Source of the DNA: Fimenecus sp051881355
GTDB taxonomy: Bacteria > Bacillota > Clostridia > Oscillospirales > Acutalibacteraceae
Reading direction: 5' to 3'
Length of the DNA: 64,000 nt
Assembly: GCA_051881355.1 (NCBI GenBank)
Contig: JBJEPS010000012.1
Coordinates: forward strand, 21,974 to 85,973
Within the stretch, counting starts at the first letter, position 1, and every line of letters starts with the position of its first letter. The notes beneath the pieces are model-generated. The model did no database searches. It had not been told where the DNA came from and saw only the letters and a program-made list of their open reading frames with translations. Position numbers and translations under genes: made by a program. Shown here piece by piece: positions 1-7,092 of the stretch.

Positions 1-96
1 GTGTGGAGTTTTGTGGGCTATGTGCTGATTGTCGCCATGGCGGTGGTGATGTTCTTTTATAATCAGAAAAAGGAGGAAAAATTTGAACGAGCATAA
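1..96 (+). CDS. C-terminal end of a membrane protein (cut by window start)
   Basis: The first reading frame is open from base 1 and ends at a TAA, giving 32 residues. About 20 of them form one hydrophobic segment (FVGYVLIVAMAVVMFFY), followed by a charged tail, QKKEEKFERA. This is the look of the last transmembrane helix and short cytoplasmic tail of an integral membrane protein whose body lies upstream of the window. Its last 14 bases overlap the start of the methyltransferase gene, and the AAGGAGG that serves the next gene lies inside this coding tail, so the two are translationally linked. The family cannot be told from this fragment. Confidence 0.55.
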   Translation: MWSFVGYVLIVAMAVVMFFYNQKKEEKFERA

Positions 97-838
97 ATTT
101 GACGGTATGGGGCAGATTTACAAACAGTTTCGCCCGTCCTATCCGCAAGCGTTTCTTGCCTACATATTTTCTGAAATCGGCTTGCCGAAAGACGCCGTGT
201 TCGCAGATGTTGGCGCGGGCACGGGTATTCTGACGCGGCAACTTTTAGAAATCGGCAATACCGTGTATGCCGTTGAGCCGAATGACGATATGCGTACACA
301 AGCCGAAGCGGATTTAAAGTGTTTTCCGAATTTTATCGCCGTGCGCGGAACAGCGGAAGATACGAAACTCCAAAACGACAGCGTGGATTGTGTGACCGCG
401 GCACAAGCGTTTCACTGGTTTGACCGTGCAAAGTTTCAAACGGAATGCCGCCGAATTTTGAAAAGAAACGGCAAGGTGGTTTTGGTTTGGAATAGCCGCG
501 ACGGTGGTAGTACACTCGTACAGGAAAACGACCGCCTCAATCGCAACTATTGCCCGAATTTCAAGGGTTTTTCCGGCGGAATGCGCGGCGCGGTAAAATC
601 AGGGGATTTTTCGGATTTTTTCTGCGGTGCATATGAGGAAAAAACTTTTCCCCACCCGTTAAAAATGGATAAAGATGGCTTTATCGGGCGGAATTTGTCC
701 GCCTCGTACGCATTAAAGCCGACGGACAGTGCCTATTCGGCATATATTGCGGCATTGGAAGCGTTGTTTACAGACTTCGCACAGGACGGATTTGTAACGA
801 TGCCGAACATCACAAAATGTTATGTCGGTAAGGTATGA
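83..838 (+). CDS. Class I SAM-dependent methyltransferase
   Basis: A 251-residue protein with the Rossmann-type SAM site ADVGAGTGIL at residues 41-50 (motif I), an acidic ribose-binding position in VYAVEPNDDM, and the post-motif AQAFHWFD around residue 106, typical of UbiE-like small-molecule methyltransferases. The start is TTG, chosen because AAGGAGG lies 7 bases upstream; no good ATG alternative exists in the N-terminus. It overlaps the end of an upstream membrane-protein gene. The substrate is not predictable. The C-terminal third is less conserved and probably forms the substrate lid. Nothing but repeats follows before the pheST operon on the other strand. Confidence 0.85.
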   Translation: MNEHKFDGMGQIYKQFRPSYPQAFLAYIFSEIGLPKDAVFADVGAGTGILTRQLLEIGNTVYAVEPNDDMRTQAEADLKCFPNFIAVRGTAEDTKLQNDSVDCVTAAQAFHWFDRAKFQTECRRILKRNGKVVLVWNSRDGGSTLVQENDRLNRNYCPNFKGFSGGMRGAVKSGDFSDFFCGAYEEKTFPHPLKMDKDGFIGRNLSASYALKPTDSAYSAYIAALEALFTDFAQDGFVTMPNITKCYVGKV

Positions 839-844
839 TGATTT

Positions 845-1020
845 GCGGGCGGGCGTGGAAACCCGCCCCTACGCACAGAATACAGTATGTGTGTAGGGAA
901 CGGTCGTACCGTGCCGAAAAAACGCATCAAAATAAAGCAATGTCATTCTGAACGGAGTGAAGAATCTCAAAAACAAAGTACAATGAAAAAGAGATTCTTC
1001 GGCTACGCCTCAGAATGACA
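845..1020. repeat. Dispersed mosaic repeat, copy 1
   Basis: The space after the methyltransferase holds three modules. First is a GGCGGG...CCCGCC hairpin (848-867) followed by CTACG. Next comes a GTAGGGAACGGTCGTACCGTGCCG segment (about 893-915). Last is an inverted pair: TGTCATTCTGA...GAAGAATCTC (941-968) against GAGATTCTTC...CAGAATGACA (991-1020), which can fold into a long hairpin or cruciform. The same modules recur near 20121, 22799, 36822 and 53168. No reading frame is credible here. Confidence 0.8.
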
Positions 1021-1028
1021 AAATGATA

Positions 1029-1060
1029 AAACCGCCGTTCTCGGTTGAGAACGGCGGTTT
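1029..1060 (-). terminator. Terminator after pheT
   Basis: A perfect 14-bp inverted repeat (AAACCGCCGTTCTC / GAGAACGGCGGTTT) with a 4-base loop lies 34 bases beyond the pheT stop. Read on the minus strand the stem ends in TTT. It closes the pheST transcript. Confidence 0.8.
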
Positions 1061-1093
1061 TGGTGTTTTAAAGCAGGTGCAATTTGAAAAAAT

Positions 1094-3454
1094 TTACTGC
1101 TTCAGTGTGATATTTTCTTTGGCGAGGGCGGCAACAATGGAATCCACCACACCCATCACCTCGTCACGCGTCAAGGTCTTTTCAGGGTGCGAGAAAGTCA
1201 GGCGCGTGGTAATGGATTTGCCCACCGCGTCACGGTAGGTATCGACCACTTCGACCTTTTGAATCAGCGGGCTGTGCGTGTCCGCAATCGCCTTGCCGAT
1301 GGGCGCAAAGGTTTCGCTGACAAAGGACAGGTCGATTTCCATACCGGGGAAGCGCGACGGCTCTTTGTAGTGAATGCCCGCGTCGGCAATTTCGGCAAAT
1401 GCCTGCACATCGATTTCCGCATACACAATGGCGGCTTTTTTATCGATTTTTTTCGATACGGCGGGGTGCACCAATCCGATTTCGCCGAACGTAACGCCGT
1501 CGCACGAAACTGCATTCAAATTGCGCGGGTGCTGATAGCTGTGCGTAGCGGTTATCGGCGCAAAGTCAAGCCCCTTGTGCTTCACATCGTCTGCCACAAC
1601 CGACAGCATTTTTGCCAATTCAAAATAGAGCGTTTCGGCGGATTTGGTTTTCGAAAACAGCGTCACGCACAGTTTTTTGTGCTCGACACACAGGTTGTTT
1701 TCGTCCACACCGTCCACCGTTCTGCCGATTTCAAATACACCGAAATCGGGTGCAAACGCGGTGTTGGTGCGCACCTGGCAAAGTTGGGTGGGCACAATGG
1801 ATTTGCGAATCGTCTCGATATTCGGATTGGTCGCATTGATGAGTTTGATATTGTCCTCGACTTCCATGCCGAGCGCCTTATAGTCATCGTAATATGCCCA
1901 GACATAGGAATGCAGTTCATACAGGGAGAAGCGTTTAACCAAAATATCCTTGATTTTATCCTCAACCGTCTTTTCTTCACTCATACGCACGGGGTACAGC
2001 GGCGCTTGGGCGGTATGCACATCGAAATTATCGTAGCCGTAAATACGGGTGATTTCCTCGACGATGTCCGCTTTAATCGTCACATCTTTTGTCGCGCGGT
2101 AACTCGGCACATCGACGGTGAAGCGGTCACCGTCGGCTTTCACACCGAAGCCCAAAGATTTAAGCGTTTTGACCACTGTATCATTCGGTATATCAATCCC
2201 CGTGTAGCGGTCTAAATACGCCTTGTCGAATTCAAGCGTGACGGGCGGGTAGTGATACGCATAATCGTCCGTCAGCGACGAAACCACACGCGCGGTTTTG
2301 TCGGTATCCGTCAACAGTTTCACAAATCGCGCAATTGCGGGGACGGTCATTTCGGGGTCTAAGCATTTTTCGTACCGCATAGACGCGTCGGTGCGGTGTG
2401 AAAGGCGCACGGTGGATTTGCGCACGGAAGCCGCATCAAAGGTGGCGGATTCCAGCGTCAAAGTGGTGGTGTCCTCAACGATTTCGGAGTCAAGACCGCC
2501 CATAATGCCCGCAATGGCAACAGGGGTGTTGTCGTTACAAATCATTAAGGTGTTTTCGTCGATTTTACGCTCGACGCCGTCCAAGGTTTGGAACACGAAC
2601 GGCTCTGGGAAACGCTTGATGCGGATTTTTTCGACCTTGCGGGAGTCAAACGCGTGCATCGGCTGACCCATTTCGAGCATCAAGTAGTTTGTCAGGTCTG
2701 CAAGGAAGTTAATCGCGCGCATACCACAGTAGTACAGGCGAATACGCATATTCACAGGGCTTACATTCGTATGAATGTTCTCCACCTGCAAGCAGGAATA
2801 CCGCTGGCAAAGCGGGTCTTCAATTTTCATATCAACTTTCGGCAGGTTGTCATACGCGTGTAAATCCACGGTGTCAAGCGGTTTTAATTCTCTGCCTGCA
2901 AGGGCGGCGAATTCACGCGCAATGCCGTAATGTCCCCAAAGGTCGGGGCGGTTGGTGAGGGATTTGTTGTCAACCTCAAACACAATATCGTCAATCGCGT
3001 ATACATCTTTTAAATCCGTACCGTTCGGAATATCATCGGTAATATCCATAATCCCCGAATGGTCATCGCTGATGCCGATTTCCTTTTCGGAACAACACAT
3101 CCCGTTGGAGGTGTAGCCCGCAAGTTTGCGCGGCGTAATCGTAATGTCGCCGAGCTGTGCACCGACTTTGGCAAAGGCGGTTTTCATACCGACGCGCACA
3201 TTCGGCGCACCGCAAACCACATCGACCAATTCGGGTTCGCCGATGTCCACTTTCAACAGGTGCAGTTTTTCGCTTTCGGGGTGGGCTTCGACGGATTTAA
3301 TCTCGGCGCAGACTACGCCTTTTAAATCCTGCCCTTTTAGAAAGATTTCATTTTCCACTTCGGCGGTGGACAGCGAAAAACGGTGAATCAAATCGAGCTT
3401 GTCAAGCCCTGTGAAATCCACATAATCCGAAATCCAATTCATTGATAAAAACAT
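1094..3454 (-). CDS. pheT: Phenylalanine-tRNA ligase beta subunit
   Basis: A 786-residue protein matching the usual bacterial PheT length. Domains appear in order: N-terminal segment with an OB-fold tRNA-binding (EMAP-like) domain at about 40-150 (LHLLKVDIG, CGAPNVR), B3/B4 editing domain around 210-380 (RYSCLQVENI, LTNYLMLEMGQPMHAFD), B5 domain, catalytic-like core, and a C-terminal ferredoxin-like anticodon-binding domain (EPSRFPGMEIDLSFV to the end). With PheS it forms the alpha2-beta2 enzyme that charges tRNA-Phe in the cytoplasm. It lies 17 bases after pheS and shares its T-box-controlled transcript. Confidence 0.97.
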   Translation of the reverse strand: MFLSMNWISDYVDFTGLDKLDLIHRFSLSTAEVENEIFLKGQDLKGVVCAEIKSVEAHPESEKLHLLKVDIGEPELVDVVCGAPNVRVGMKTAFAKVGAQLGDITITPRKLAGYTSNGMCCSEKEIGISDDHSGIMDITDDIPNGTDLKDVYAIDDIVFEVDNKSLTNRPDLWGHYGIAREFAALAGRELKPLDTVDLHAYDNLPKVDMKIEDPLCQRYSCLQVENIHTNVSPVNMRIRLYYCGMRAINFLADLTNYLMLEMGQPMHAFDSRKVEKIRIKRFPEPFVFQTLDGVERKIDENTLMICNDNTPVAIAGIMGGLDSEIVEDTTTLTLESATFDAASVRKSTVRLSHRTDASMRYEKCLDPEMTVPAIARFVKLLTDTDKTARVVSSLTDDYAYHYPPVTLEFDKAYLDRYTGIDIPNDTVVKTLKSLGFGVKADGDRFTVDVPSYRATKDVTIKADIVEEITRIYGYDNFDVHTAQAPLYPVRMSEEKTVEDKIKDILVKRFSLYELHSYVWAYYDDYKALGMEVEDNIKLINATNPNIETIRKSIVPTQLCQVRTNTAFAPDFGVFEIGRTVDGVDENNLCVEHKKLCVTLFSKTKSAETLYFELAKMLSVVADDVKHKGLDFAPITATHSYQHPRNLNAVSCDGVTFGEIGLVHPAVSKKIDKKAAIVYAEIDVQAFAEIADAGIHYKEPSRFPGMEIDLSFVSETFAPIGKAIADTHSPLIQKVEVVDTYRDAVGKSITTRLTFSHPEKTLTRDEVMGVVDSIVAALAKENITLKQ

Positions 3455-3471
3455 TTTGTCGCCCTCCTTTC

Positions 3472-4524
3472 TTATTCATTGTCCGTGAACTGTGACAACG
3501 ATTTTAAATTGCCGCTGTTCAAATCGCGAATATCTTTTACGCCGTATTTCATCATGGCAAGTCTTGTAAGCCCCAAGCCAAACGCAAAGCCCGTGTATTC
3601 CTCGGGGTCAATACCGCCCGCTTTCAACACCTCGGGGTGAATCATCCCGCAGGGACAAAGCTCCAGCCAGCCGCTGTGTTTGCAAGAGGAGCACCCCTCG
3701 CCGCCGCAGATTAAGCAACTGATATCGAGTTCAAAGCCCGGCTCAACGAACGGGAAAAAGCCCGGACGCAGGCGCACTTTGATGTCCTTGCGGAACACTT
3801 CGGACAACATCGTTTTCATAAAGTAAATGAGGTTCGAAATAGAGATATTTTTATCTACCATCACACCTTCCATTTGGAAGAAGGTGTTTTCGTGGCAGGC
3901 GTCGGTTGCTTCATTTCTAAAGCAGCGCCCGGGGAAAATCGCCTTAATCGGCACGCCGTCGTTCACGAGCGCGTCTTTATATTTTTTGTAAATCGCGTTT
4001 TGCGCGGCAGAGGTCTGCGATTTTAACAGTTGCCCGTTTTCGAGGTAATAGGTGTCCTGCATATCGCGGGCGGGGTGGTCTTTCGGGATATTCAAGGATT
4101 CAAAGCACTCGTAATCTGTCACAACCTCGCTGTAATCCTCAACGGTAAAGCCCATCGACTTGAAAATGGCTTCACATTCACGCTGGACAAGCGTAATCGG
4201 GTGATACGCCCCGCGTGCGAGATTTTGCGGCACGGAAATGTCGAAAAGCGGCATACTTTCGATTTCGCGCTGCATTTCGCGTTCCTTTAATTCTTTGGTC
4301 TTTTCGGCAAGCATGGTTTCAATGCTTGCACGCACTTCGTTGGCAAGCTGTCCCATTTTCGGGCGTTCCTCGGCAGAAAGCGTCCCCATACTTTTTAAAA
4401 TTCCCGTCAGTTCGCCTTTTTTACCGAGCACCTGCACGCGGAAGTTTTCAAGTTCGGACAAATCCGTCAAATCCGAAAGCTGTGCTTTCGCACGCGTGCG
4501 AATGTCCTCTAACTTCTGTTTCAA
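3472..4524 (-). CDS. pheS: Phenylalanine-tRNA ligase alpha subunit
   Basis: Class II aminoacyl-tRNA synthetase catalytic subunit of 350 residues: an N-terminal coiled-coil arm for tRNA binding, then the catalytic core with motif 2 (FRNEATDACHENTFFQMEG) and motif 3 (GFAFGLGLTRLAMMKYG). A Cys-rich insert (CLICGGEGCSSCKHSGW) lies between them, as in several clostridial PheS proteins. The start is placed at TTG 4522-4524, with AAAGGGAG six bases upstream. A longer reading through the T-box leader would add 47 residues encoded by the leader itself and is rejected. First gene of pheST; expression is expected to rise when tRNA-Phe is uncharged. Confidence 0.97.
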   Translation of the reverse strand: MKQKLEDIRTRAKAQLSDLTDLSELENFRVQVLGKKGELTGILKSMGTLSAEERPKMGQLANEVRASIETMLAEKTKELKEREMQREIESMPLFDISVPQNLARGAYHPITLVQRECEAIFKSMGFTVEDYSEVVTDYECFESLNIPKDHPARDMQDTYYLENGQLLKSQTSAAQNAIYKKYKDALVNDGVPIKAIFPGRCFRNEATDACHENTFFQMEGVMVDKNISISNLIYFMKTMLSEVFRKDIKVRLRPGFFPFVEPGFELDISCLICGGEGCSSCKHSGWLELCPCGMIHPEVLKAGGIDPEEYTGFAFGLGLTRLAMMKYGVKDIRDLNSGNLKSLSQFTDNE

Positions 4525-4574
4525 GACAATCTCCCTTTCTGTATTGAAATTCTGTATTGTTTGCAAAAAATAAA

Positions 4575-4832
4575 GCGCCGCCCCCAAAGGGACGGCGCAA
4601 AAAGCCGTTTCTAAACCACCCGTTGTGATAAGCGCTGACACGCCCCTGCCCGTTAACGGCGGCAACCGTTGCAGCCTACTGTATGTTCAGCCGCACCGCT
4701 CCAAAGTGAAACTTCGGCGAAAAACCGCTTTGCCCGCGCTTACAGCCCATGGCGCGTGGCTCTCTTCAAAAACGGGAATCATTTCGCCTACTGCCTTTTT
4801 CCCAGCGTTTGTCGGATTTATTTTTGCGTATA
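4575..4832 (-). promoter_or_regulatory. T-box leader (tRNA-Phe-sensing) of pheST
   Basis: Read on the minus strand the leader has the order of a T-box. An AGTA loop sequence and a GAGAGCC GA-motif lie in stem I. A specifier segment TTCACTTTGGAGC follows, in which TTC (4708-4710, a Phe codon) is followed by A. Next is the stem III region CAGTAGGC...ACGG...CCGTTA. The T-box bulge GGGTGGTTTAGAAACGGC (about 4604-4621) comes last. The antiterminator pairs GGG with CCC and ACGGC with GCCGT. It excludes the terminator stem GCGCCGTCCC / GGGGGCGGCGC (4575-4598), which is followed by a T-rich run. The specifier matches the downstream genes. Confidence 0.9.
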
Positions 4833-4833
4833 T

Positions 4834-4861
4834 AGTATAGCACAGATTTTTAAATTTGCAA
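4834..4861 (-). promoter_or_regulatory. Sigma-A promoter of pheST
   Basis: TTGCAA (4856-4861) and TATACT (4834-4839) are separated by 16 bases, with TG one base before the -10 (TGC-TATACT, extended -10). It sits just upstream of stem I of the T-box. Confidence 0.7.
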
Positions 4862-5032
4862 GTATAATTTCAAGGGTGCCTGTTTCTGTCTCCCACCATA
4901 TCCGTAGGCAGGCGTAAAAGTCTGCCCCGATACACAGAATCAAATACCATATGTAGGCTGTGGAAAAGTCACCCGTCCCATTGATACACCAATTTGCATT
5001 GTGCAAAATTCCGATTGTTTTTTCAAGTGTAA
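4862..5032. repeat. Spacer with a decayed dispersed-repeat copy
   Basis: No gene is visible. The stretch from about 4904 to 4955 (GGCAGGCGTAAAAGTCTGCC, then CAGAATCAAATACCATATGTAGG) aligns base by base, with many substitutions, to the repeat at 848-900 (GGCGGGCGTGGAAACCCGCC, then CAGAATACAGTATGTGTGTAGG). It is most simply an old, diverged copy of that module. Confidence 0.5.
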
Positions 5033-6316
5033 TTATGCGGTTTCCTCGTAATACGCATCCATCACAACCGATTCTTTCGCATTTTTGGAAACATATTTAT
5101 CCTGATAATAATTTTCAAGGTAGCTGTCAAAGCTGCCGTCAGGTGAGATGGTAATCACCGTGCAGCCGCGCTGTGCACCGTGCTTCATAATGCCCATGTA
5201 AGCTAAGTAGTCCACCGAATAACCGTAGGTCAAGCGTACGCCTTTATATTCGAGCGACAGGTTGTTCAAATGGTCGTGCCCGAAGAACATGCCTTGCGTT
5301 GAACCGAGTGCAAGCACACGGTCAAAGAAGCCCGCATTGCGTTCGCTGGGGAAAATCACCTCATTGTGCTCGCCCGCTTCGCCGTATTTATACACCACAG
5401 TTTCGGTATTTTGAAATCCGTTGTCACGGTATTCATAATACGCCGTTTTCATTTCTTGCAGCGGAATGTGGAAAAATGCAAGCGATTTCGGCTGTACGCC
5501 GTTGTTCTCTGCGGTGATGGCATACACTTCTTTTTCATACCAATCGATTTGGTCCTCGTGAATGCAGTCATAGTCCCACATCAGACTGGCGATGACGCCT
5601 TTGCCGACATAAGAGTTGGAGTCAAGCATAAACAGGCTCTGCGTGACTTCACCCTTTGTATTTTTCACATTGATGCAATAGTTGCCGACGCCGAACACCT
5701 CTTCGGGTCCTGCTTGGAACAAGCAGTGCGGATAGTCGTCGCTTTCATACAGCGCACCGATGGTTTCCCGCGAAAAATACGAATAGCTTTCCGAATCGTG
5801 ATTGCCGAAAACCGGCGCCCAGTATACCCCGAGCTGTTCCATCAAGTCCGCAAACAGCTTGGCGTTTTCTTTGTTGTTAAATGTGCCTGCCTGTACCGGA
5901 ACGGGATAGGTTATATCGCCCGTCACAATCACCAAATCAGGCTGTTCGGCAGTAATCATTGCCGCCACGGCATTCAGCGCCATATTGTCCTTGCGGATAC
6001 TCATAAATCCGCCGCCGATATGAATATCGGTCAGCTGTAAAATTTTAAAATCGCCGTCCGTAACAAAGGTGTAGCGACCGGCTTCATCCTTGACGGGCTG
6101 TAATTGATTTTCATACGTCACCGCCGATAGGCTATGTACGAAAGAACGGTTGGACGCAAGCCCCACCACATTCACCGCCGTCAATACGCCGACAACAGCC
6201 AACAGCACCGCAAGAAGGATTGCTATGACCTTTAAAGCGGTTTTGCCTTTGCTTTTTTTCCCTTTTTTCTCTGGCTTCTTTTGTGCCTTTTCAGTCGTTT
6301 TCACTGTTGCTTCCAT
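5033..6316 (-). CDS. Membrane-anchored calcineurin-like metallophosphoesterase
   Basis: About 427 residues. A Lys-rich cytoplasmic N-terminus precedes one transmembrane helix (VIAILLAVLLAVVGVLTAV), leaving the enzyme outside the membrane. The metal-binding motifs of the family occur in order: DIHIGG (D-x-H), GDITYP (GD), GNHDSE (GNHD) and GHDH near the C-terminus. This fits a two-metal phosphoesterase of the purple-acid-phosphatase-like group; the substrate is unknown. The start at ATG 6316 is preferred over the in-frame GTG three codons earlier because of AAGGTGGG nine bases upstream. It follows the CDF gene by 15 bases and is probably cotranscribed. Confidence 0.85.
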   Translation of the reverse strand: MEATVKTTEKAQKKPEKKGKKSKGKTALKVIAILLAVLLAVVGVLTAVNVVGLASNRSFVHSLSAVTYENQLQPVKDEAGRYTFVTDGDFKILQLTDIHIGGGFMSIRKDNMALNAVAAMITAEQPDLVIVTGDITYPVPVQAGTFNNKENAKLFADLMEQLGVYWAPVFGNHDSESYSYFSRETIGALYESDDYPHCLFQAGPEEVFGVGNYCINVKNTKGEVTQSLFMLDSNSYVGKGVIASLMWDYDCIHEDQIDWYEKEVYAITAENNGVQPKSLAFFHIPLQEMKTAYYEYRDNGFQNTETVVYKYGEAGEHNEVIFPSERNAGFFDRVLALGSTQGMFFGHDHLNNLSLEYKGVRLTYGYSVDYLAYMGIMKHGAQRGCTVITISPDGSFDSYLENYYQDKYVSKNAKESVVMDAYYEETA

Positions 6317-6331
6317 ATTTTGCACCCACCT

Positions 6332-6925
6332 TTATTGGTATATTAGAAATTTTGCTTCCCGTATCACGGTTTTGCCTGCCGACACCGCAACCGCCGCACC
6401 GATAACGACGGCAAACACACCGTCAGCCGCAAACGGTAGCTTCGAGGACAGCAACAGCCCCATCAGGGAAAACAGCGTCACCGCACAGTCTAAAAGACAG
6501 TCCATAAACAAAGCCTTGAACGGTTTGGACTGTTTCTTTTTTCCGACCGTATGATACAGCACCGCCAAAAACACTTTCACAGGCAATGTACAGGCAAGCA
6601 GTACTGCATATTTGCGCAAATACGCAATCGGCAGCGGATATAAAATACGTTCCGTACCGCTGTACAGAAAATAAATCCCCGCCACGGCAAGCACAAGCCC
6701 GATACAAAAGGTTAAAAGACTTTCGGCACGTCGGTGGATTTGCTCGTCATGCGTTTTCATCAACAGCACGGCAGAAAGCACCGCCGCACATAAAAGCGCA
6801 TCACCGAAATTGTTGACGGCGTCGCAATACACCGCAAGCGAATTGGAACTGATGCCGATATACAGCTTGACAAGCCCCAAAAGCAGATTACAAAGCAGTC
6901 CGACTGCCATAACACCTGCCTGCAT
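6332..6925 (-). CDS. Cation diffusion facilitator family transporter, membrane domain only
   Basis: A 197-residue integral membrane protein. KLYIGISSNSLAVYCDA followed by VNNFGDAL is the CDF TM2 signature region, and FMDCLLDCAVTLFSL is the TM5 D-x3-D metal site. Six helices are expected. The C-terminal cytoplasmic metallochaperone-like domain of typical CDF proteins (about 80 residues) is missing, because the protein ends shortly after TM6. CDF proteins export divalent metals by proton antiport; the Asp-based rather than His-based site points away from a classical zinc site, but the metal is not fixed by this. ATG 6925 has AAGGAG seven bases upstream. Confidence 0.75.
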   Translation of the reverse strand: MQAGVMAVGLLCNLLLGLVKLYIGISSNSLAVYCDAVNNFGDALLCAAVLSAVLLMKTHDEQIHRRAESLLTFCIGLVLAVAGIYFLYSGTERILYPLPIAYLRKYAVLLACTLPVKVFLAVLYHTVGKKKQSKPFKALFMDCLLDCAVTLFSLMGLLLSSKLPFAADGVFAVVIGAAVAVSAGKTVIREAKFLIYQ

Positions 6926-7042
6926 ATACAATCTCCTTATATTGGCATAATACAGTATTCTAACATAAATATACGTTACAAACAATGCATATTTTCCCTG
7001 AAAATTACATTGTTTTCTTATGATTTTGCACAAAGAAAAGCA

Positions 7043-7072
7043 CCGGGACGCAAACGGAAATTTGCGCCCCGG
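7043..7072 (-). terminator. Terminator after the GH3 gene
   Basis: On the minus strand CCGGGGCGCAAA and TTTGCGTCCCGG form a 12-bp stem with one G-T pair, followed by TGCTTTTCTTT. It lies about 20 bases beyond the GH3 stop. Confidence 0.75.
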
Positions 7073-7092
7073 CTGTATCGCTTTTGTACCGT

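Noticed and set aside
1187..2215. A 342-codon open frame on the plus strand
   Set aside because: It lies fully antisense to pheT, has no family motif and no ribosome site; it reflects the codon bias of the real gene.
5366..6040. A 224-codon plus-strand frame
   Set aside because: Antisense to the anchored phosphoesterase, whose metal motifs are all in the other strand.
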